The notes under the pieces: model-generated
Seen by the model: the letters and a program-made list of their open reading frames with translations, nothing else
What the model was told of the DNA's origin: nothing
Databases searched by the model: none
Translations under genes and position numbers: made by a program
Shown: positions 60,585 through 64,000 of the stretch, one piece after another
Numbering within the stretch: position 1 is the stretch's first letter
Layout: every line of letters starts with the position of its first letter
Assembly: GCA_034439475.1 (NCBI GenBank)
Contig: JAWXAN010000042.1
Span: 128,765 to 192,764, forward strand
Length of the DNA: 64,000 nt
Direction: 5' to 3'
From: Candidatus Zixiibacteriota bacterium
Lineage (GTDB): Bacteria > Zixibacteria > MSB-5A5 > GN15 > FEB-12

Positions 60585-61799
60585 ATGATTGATTCACCAC
60601 AGGCCTATACCGTGTCGGCCGTCACGAGAATGATAAAGGGAGCGCTCGAAGACAGATTCGCCGGTGTCTGGATCGAAGGCGAAATCACCGGCTATATCCA
60701 CCATTCATCCGGTCACAGATATTTTTCACTTAAAGACGAGCAAGCCGTGCTCAAAGCAACTTGCTGGAAATCGGTCGGCCAAACTCTGAAATTTACTCCA
60801 ACAAACGGACAGAAGGTTTTGATCTTCGGAGATATTAACGTCTACGAAAAAGGCGGAAATTATCAGTTAAACTGTAAAAAAATTGTGCCAGTTGGTGTCG
60901 GCCCGCTCGAGCTGGCCTTCAGACAATTGCATGAGCGGCTCTCACGCGAGGGGCTTTTCGATTCCGCCCGAAAGCGACCTTTGCCGCTATTCCCCGAACG
61001 CATAGGAATCGTAACCTCGCCTACCGGAGCCGCAATTCGTGACTTAATACATATTGCTCAGCGCCGAAACAATTCGATTCAATTGATAATATATCCCGCT
61101 CGCGTCCAAGGAGACGGCGCGGAAAATGAAATAGCCGCTGGCATCGCATTTTTCAACGCCCGTCTTGAGGTCAATCTCATCATAGCCGGGCGGGGTGGAG
61201 GCTCTCTCGAAGACTTATGGGCGTTCAATACCGAAACCGTCGTTCGGGCCATAGTTGGCTCGCGCATACCGGTTGTTTCGGCAGTTGGCCATGAGGTCGA
61301 TACAACCCTTTCTGACCTCGCGGCCGATTTGCGCGCCTCGACTCCCTCAGCCGCCGCCGAACTGACAGTCTGGTCAAAGCAGGATTTCAAGGACCATCTC
61401 AGTTCACTCAAAACAAGTTACCGCCGTTTCATGGAACAAAAGCTCAATGAATTCCGCGAGTCGCTCAACTTCCTCAAATCTCGATCGGCATGGATTCGGC
61501 CGTTGGATTTTGTCAATCAGAAACGCCAGTATCTCGATAGCCTTAGTCGGGTTCATTCCTCAGCCGGAAAAAACCGTTTTGAACTCCACAAAAACAGGTT
61601 ATCTTTGGCCGTCTCAAGATTGGAGACCTTGTCGCCTCTGAAAACCCTTGCGCGGGGCTATTCGGTCAGCCAGCGTTTGGACGGAGATGGGGGGCTGATT
61701 CGAACGATTGCTGATATAGAAATCGGTGCCCGGATGGAAACGATTGTTGCCGACGGGCGGTTACAGTCTGTGATCGAAAGAAAGCAAAAGAGTAGCTGA
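60585..61799 (+). CDS. xseA: Exodeoxyribonuclease VII large subunit
   Basis: The 404-residue subunit degrades single-stranded DNA together with XseB. It has an N-terminal OB fold (YTVSAVTRMIKGALEDRFAG; GHRYFSLKDEQAVLKATCWK), the catalytic region RIGIVTSPTGAAIRDLIHIA (about residues 136-155), IIAGRGGGSLEDLWAFN, and PVVSAVGHEVDTTLSDLAAD with RASTPSAAAEL, then a helical C-terminus. xseB starts 17 bases after the stop. Confidence 0.95.
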   Translation: MIDSPQAYTVSAVTRMIKGALEDRFAGVWIEGEITGYIHHSSGHRYFSLKDEQAVLKATCWKSVGQTLKFTPTNGQKVLIFGDINVYEKGGNYQLNCKKIVPVGVGPLELAFRQLHERLSREGLFDSARKRPLPLFPERIGIVTSPTGAAIRDLIHIAQRRNNSIQLIIYPARVQGDGAENEIAAGIAFFNARLEVNLIIAGRGGGSLEDLWAFNTETVVRAIVGSRIPVVSAVGHEVDTTLSDLAADLRASTPSAAAELTVWSKQDFKDHLSSLKTSYRRFMEQKLNEFRESLNFLKSRSAWIRPLDFVNQKRQYLDSLSRVHSSAGKNRFELHKNRLSLAVSRLETLSPLKTLARGYSVSQRLDGDGGLIRTIADIEIGARMETIVADGRLQSVIERKQKSS

Positions 61800-61816
61800 G
61801 GAAGCGTTTACCGGCC

Positions 61817-62056
61817 GTGAAAAAATTCAAAGACTACGAGTCAGCAGTAGGGCGGCTTGAGGAGATTACCAATCTTCTCGAGTCCGGTGATTCCGGACTT
61901 GAGCAATCCCTTCAGCTTTATATCGAAGGGGTTGAAATAGCAAAACTCTGCGATGAAAAACTCAATCAGGTCGCGAAGTCAGTTAAAATTATCTCCGAGG
62001 AAAACGGCATGCTTGAAAAAGATTTCAAACGCAGTGCAGACGAGGATGAATCCTAA
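61817..62056 (+). CDS. xseB: Exodeoxyribonuclease VII small subunit
   Basis: The 79-residue helical protein has the XseB pattern YESAVGRLEEITNLLESGDS and GLEQSLQLYIEGVEIAKLCD. It binds the coiled coil of XseA. The start is GTG at 61817, and the TAA overlaps the ispA ATG by one base, so xseA-xseB-ispA form one unit. Confidence 0.92.
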   Translation: MKKFKDYESAVGRLEEITNLLESGDSGLEQSLQLYIEGVEIAKLCDEKLNQVAKSVKIISEENGMLEKDFKRSADEDES

Positions 62057-62940
62057 TGCCGGTTGATACAACCCCCGGACTCGAATACTTGCAAAAGAGC
62101 CGACAGCTTGTCGAAGGCCTGCTCGATCAACTTATCCCATCCGAGGAGACCGAACCGAAATCGCTACATCAGGCAATGCGCTATTCTGCCATGGCCGGAG
62201 GCAAACGGCTTCGACCATCCCTCGCTCTTGCCGCATATGAATATTGCGGCGGTGAACAAAGAGCGGCTCCCAGATCGATACATCTTGCAATGGCCGCCCT
62301 TGAAATGGTTCACACCTATTCATTGATCCACGATGACCTTCCTTGCATGGATGACGATGACCTTCGCCGCGGAATGCCCACCTGTCACAAAAAGTTTGGA
62401 GAGGCGCTTGCCGTACTTGCTGGTGACGGCCTCCATGTCATTGCTTTTCATTTAATGGCCCAGACCGGCTCCACACAAGCAGTGATTGAACTTGCCGACG
62501 CCATCGGCACAAGCGGAATGCTTGGCGGACAAATTGCCGACCTTGAGGCCGAAGGCAGACAAGTAACACGGGAACAGGTCATCCATATTCATTCCCTTAA
62601 GACCGGATCATTAATTAGAGCATCGGTGCGAGTCGGCGCTATTTTGGCAGGCGCGGATAGCCGTGAACTAGCCCGATTAACCCAATATGCAGAAAAAATA
62701 GGTTTGGCTTTTCAGATAATAGATGATCTTCTCGATATTGAAGGAGACCACAGAATACTTGGAAAACAAACCGGCTCCGATTGTAAAAATCAAAAGGCGA
62801 CATACCCGGGAACTGTAGGTATAGAACGCGCTCGCGCTGAAGCGGCTCAACTTATTGATGAGGCCCTGGCTCTTTTTACAGATTACGATGACAACCCCCT
62901 CAAATATCTGGCGCGTTATATCGGCCAGCGAGAACGCTAA
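62056..62940 (+). CDS. ispA: Farnesyl diphosphate synthase-type polyprenyl synthetase
   Basis: The 294-residue trans-prenyltransferase makes C15 (possibly C20) diphosphate. It shows the first Asp-rich motif in SLIHDDLPCMDDDDLRRGMP (about residues 91-110), GKRLRPSLALAAYEYCGGE, and the second Asp-rich motif in FQIIDDLLDIEGD (about 219-231). The xseB-ispA-dxs order is common. The product would feed uppS and the UbiA-family enzyme upstream. Confidence 0.93.
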   Translation: MPVDTTPGLEYLQKSRQLVEGLLDQLIPSEETEPKSLHQAMRYSAMAGGKRLRPSLALAAYEYCGGEQRAAPRSIHLAMAALEMVHTYSLIHDDLPCMDDDDLRRGMPTCHKKFGEALAVLAGDGLHVIAFHLMAQTGSTQAVIELADAIGTSGMLGGQIADLEAEGRQVTREQVIHIHSLKTGSLIRASVRVGAILAGADSRELARLTQYAEKIGLAFQIIDDLLDIEGDHRILGKQTGSDCKNQKATYPGTVGIERARAEAAQLIDEALALFTDYDDNPLKYLARYIGQRER

Positions 62941-62959
62941 CCACTCTGTCTGATACATT

Positions 62960-64000
62960 ATGAATATTTTGCAGAAGATAAAAAGTCCCAAAGACATAAA
63001 AGCTCTCTCGCAGGAAGACCTGCTCGAACTTGCCGTTGAACTCAGACAGGCGATAATCGGCTCGGTTTGCGAAACAGGCGGACACCTCGCCTCAAATCTT
63101 GGCACAGTCGAACTAACCGTCGCCCTTCATAATGTCTATGACACACCTCATGATAGAATCATTTGGGATGTCTCGCATCAGACCTACAGCCATAAAGCCT
63201 TGACCGGACGCCTCGACCGACTTCACACCCTTCGCCAGTATCATGGCCTTGCCGGTTATACCAAACGAAGCGAGTCTGAATACGATCACTTCGGAGCGGG
63301 ACACGCCTCGACCTCGATTTCTGCCGCCCTCGGTTTTGCGGCGGCCCGCGATATGGCCAACTCAGATCATAAAGTTATCGCTGTCATTGGCGATGGTTCA
63401 ATGACCGGCGGGCTGGCTTTCGAAGGTATGAATAATGCTGGCTCGCTAAAAAAAAATCTGCTGGTTATTCTCAATGACAACACCTGGTCGATCTCAAAAA
63501 ATGTCGGAGCAATCTCTAAATATATGACCGGCATCATGGCCGATGAAAAGATGATCAAGCTCCGCAACGAAGTCTGGGAGCTTACTGGCAAATTCAAACG
63601 ACGTGACAAAATTCGTGAGACAATCCGAGGCATCGAAAACTCAATCAAAGGCCTGCTTGTGCCGGGAATGCTTTTTGAAAAGCTTGGGTTCCGATATTTC
63701 GGACCAATCGACGGGCATGACCTGCCTCTATTGATTAAGACGTTAAAAGACCTCAAACAAATCCCCGGCCCGGTTATGCTTCATATTGCCACAGTGAAAG
63801 GCAAAGGGTATCTGCCCGCCGAAGCGGATGCCTTCAAATATCACGGGGTCAGCAAGTTTGACAAAATAACCGGCACAATGGCCAAAGGCGCTCCGAGCGC
63901 GCCGTCGTACACCAAGATTTTTGGCGACACGATGGTCGAGTTGGCCGCTAAGAATGAAAAAGTGGTCGCCATCACAGCCGCCATGTCCAGCGGCACTGGC
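62960..64000 (+). CDS. dxs: 1-deoxy-D-xylulose-5-phosphate synthase (partial, 3' end missing)
   Basis: The first 347 codons of a thiamine diphosphate enzyme that joins pyruvate and glyceraldehyde 3-phosphate, the first step of the MEP isoprenoid pathway. Landmarks are HLASNLGTVELTVALHNVYD, IIWDVSHQTYSHKALTGR (usually DVGHQAYPHK), HFGAGHASTSISAALGFAAA, and the cofactor motif VIGDGSMTGGLAFEGMNNAG with LVILNDNTWSISKNVGAISK. The Gly-to-Ser and Pro-to-Ser changes near the first His motif are unusual. The reading frame is open to the end of the window. It starts 19 bases after ispA. Confidence 0.92.
   Translation, partial: MNILQKIKSPKDIKALSQEDLLELAVELRQAIIGSVCETGGHLASNLGTVELTVALHNVYDTPHDRIIWDVSHQTYSHKALTGRLDRLHTLRQYHGLAGYTKRSESEYDHFGAGHASTSISAALGFAAARDMANSDHKVIAVIGDGSMTGGLAFEGMNNAGSLKKNLLVILNDNTWSISKNVGAISKYMTGIMADEKMIKLRNEVWELTGKFKRRDKIRETIRGIENSIKGLLVPGMLFEKLGFRYFGPIDGHDLPLLIKTLKDLKQIPGPVMLHIATVKGKGYLPAEADAFKYHGVSKFDKITGTMAKGAPSAPSYTKIFGDTMVELAAKNEKVVAITAAMSSGTG

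Overview
The window is a chromosomal segment from a Gram-negative-type (diderm) bacterium, about 64 kb of dense and mostly plus-strand genes. A paired TamB/TamA-type outer-membrane assembly module, an AsmA-like protein, lipoproteins, a signal-peptide-bearing beta-strand-rich protein, MurJ, a type IV pilus motor (PilB, PilT, PilC, PilS) and several MglA/roadblock and DUF4388 proteins point to a free-living, probably surface-motile bacterium. This gene mix suggests an uncultured lineage near the FCB group (Zixibacteria-like) or the Deltaproteobacteria, but no marker in the window settles the phylum. No rRNA, tRNA, CRISPR array, insertion sequence or prophage was seen.

Layout. 1-2.0 kb: end of an unknown gene, a DUF2064 glycosyltransferase-like protein and a creatininase-family hydrolase. 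2.0-5.2 kb, minus strand: a putative outer-membrane protein and pabC-pabB (p-aminobenzoate for folate), divergent from a DUF401 membrane protein. 6.6-15.2 kb: an envelope locus of ECF sigma factor, zinc-finger anti-sigma, an HtrA-like protein that has lost its catalytic triad, a CMD-domain protein, TamB and a TamA/BamA-type barrel. 15.3-17.6 kb: cysteine desulfurase and mnmA (tRNA 2-thiouridine). 17.8-20.7 kb: AsmA-like protein. 20.8-22.6 kb: two degenerate two-component signalling proteins. 22.6-29.7 kb: yicC-gmk-rpoZ-topA-xerC-hslV-hslU. 29.7-37.3 kb: LiaF-like membrane protein, argF, lipoprotein, thioesterase, rpsT, murJ and a comEC-like gene.

37.5-48.9 kb is the most distinctive part. A DUF4388/GspE-N protein, a small membrane protein, a TPR-roadblock fusion, a membrane-anchored roadblock protein, a free roadblock protein, an MglA GTPase with a long linker and basic tail, and another roadblock protein lead directly into pilB, pilT, pilC and pilS. 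I read this as a polarity and pilus-switching module with an unusually large set of roadblock proteins built into the pilus motor operon.

48.9-52.9 kb: parvulin-type chaperone, polyprenol kinase-like protein, cold-shock protein and threonine aldolase. 52.9-55.1 kb: a likely mobile island with a beta-class DNA methyltransferase fused to a PD-(D/E)XK nuclease, followed by a frame-disrupted companion. 55.3-64 kb: uppS, cdsA, a UbiA-family prenyltransferase, an NlpC/P60 lipoprotein, uvrC, xseA, xseB, ispA and the start of dxs, a set that makes and uses isoprenoid precursors.

Several genes have a sigma-70-like promoter whose -10 box ends only 6-10 bases before the start codon. This suggests that leaderless mRNAs are common here alongside Shine-Dalgarno-led genes.
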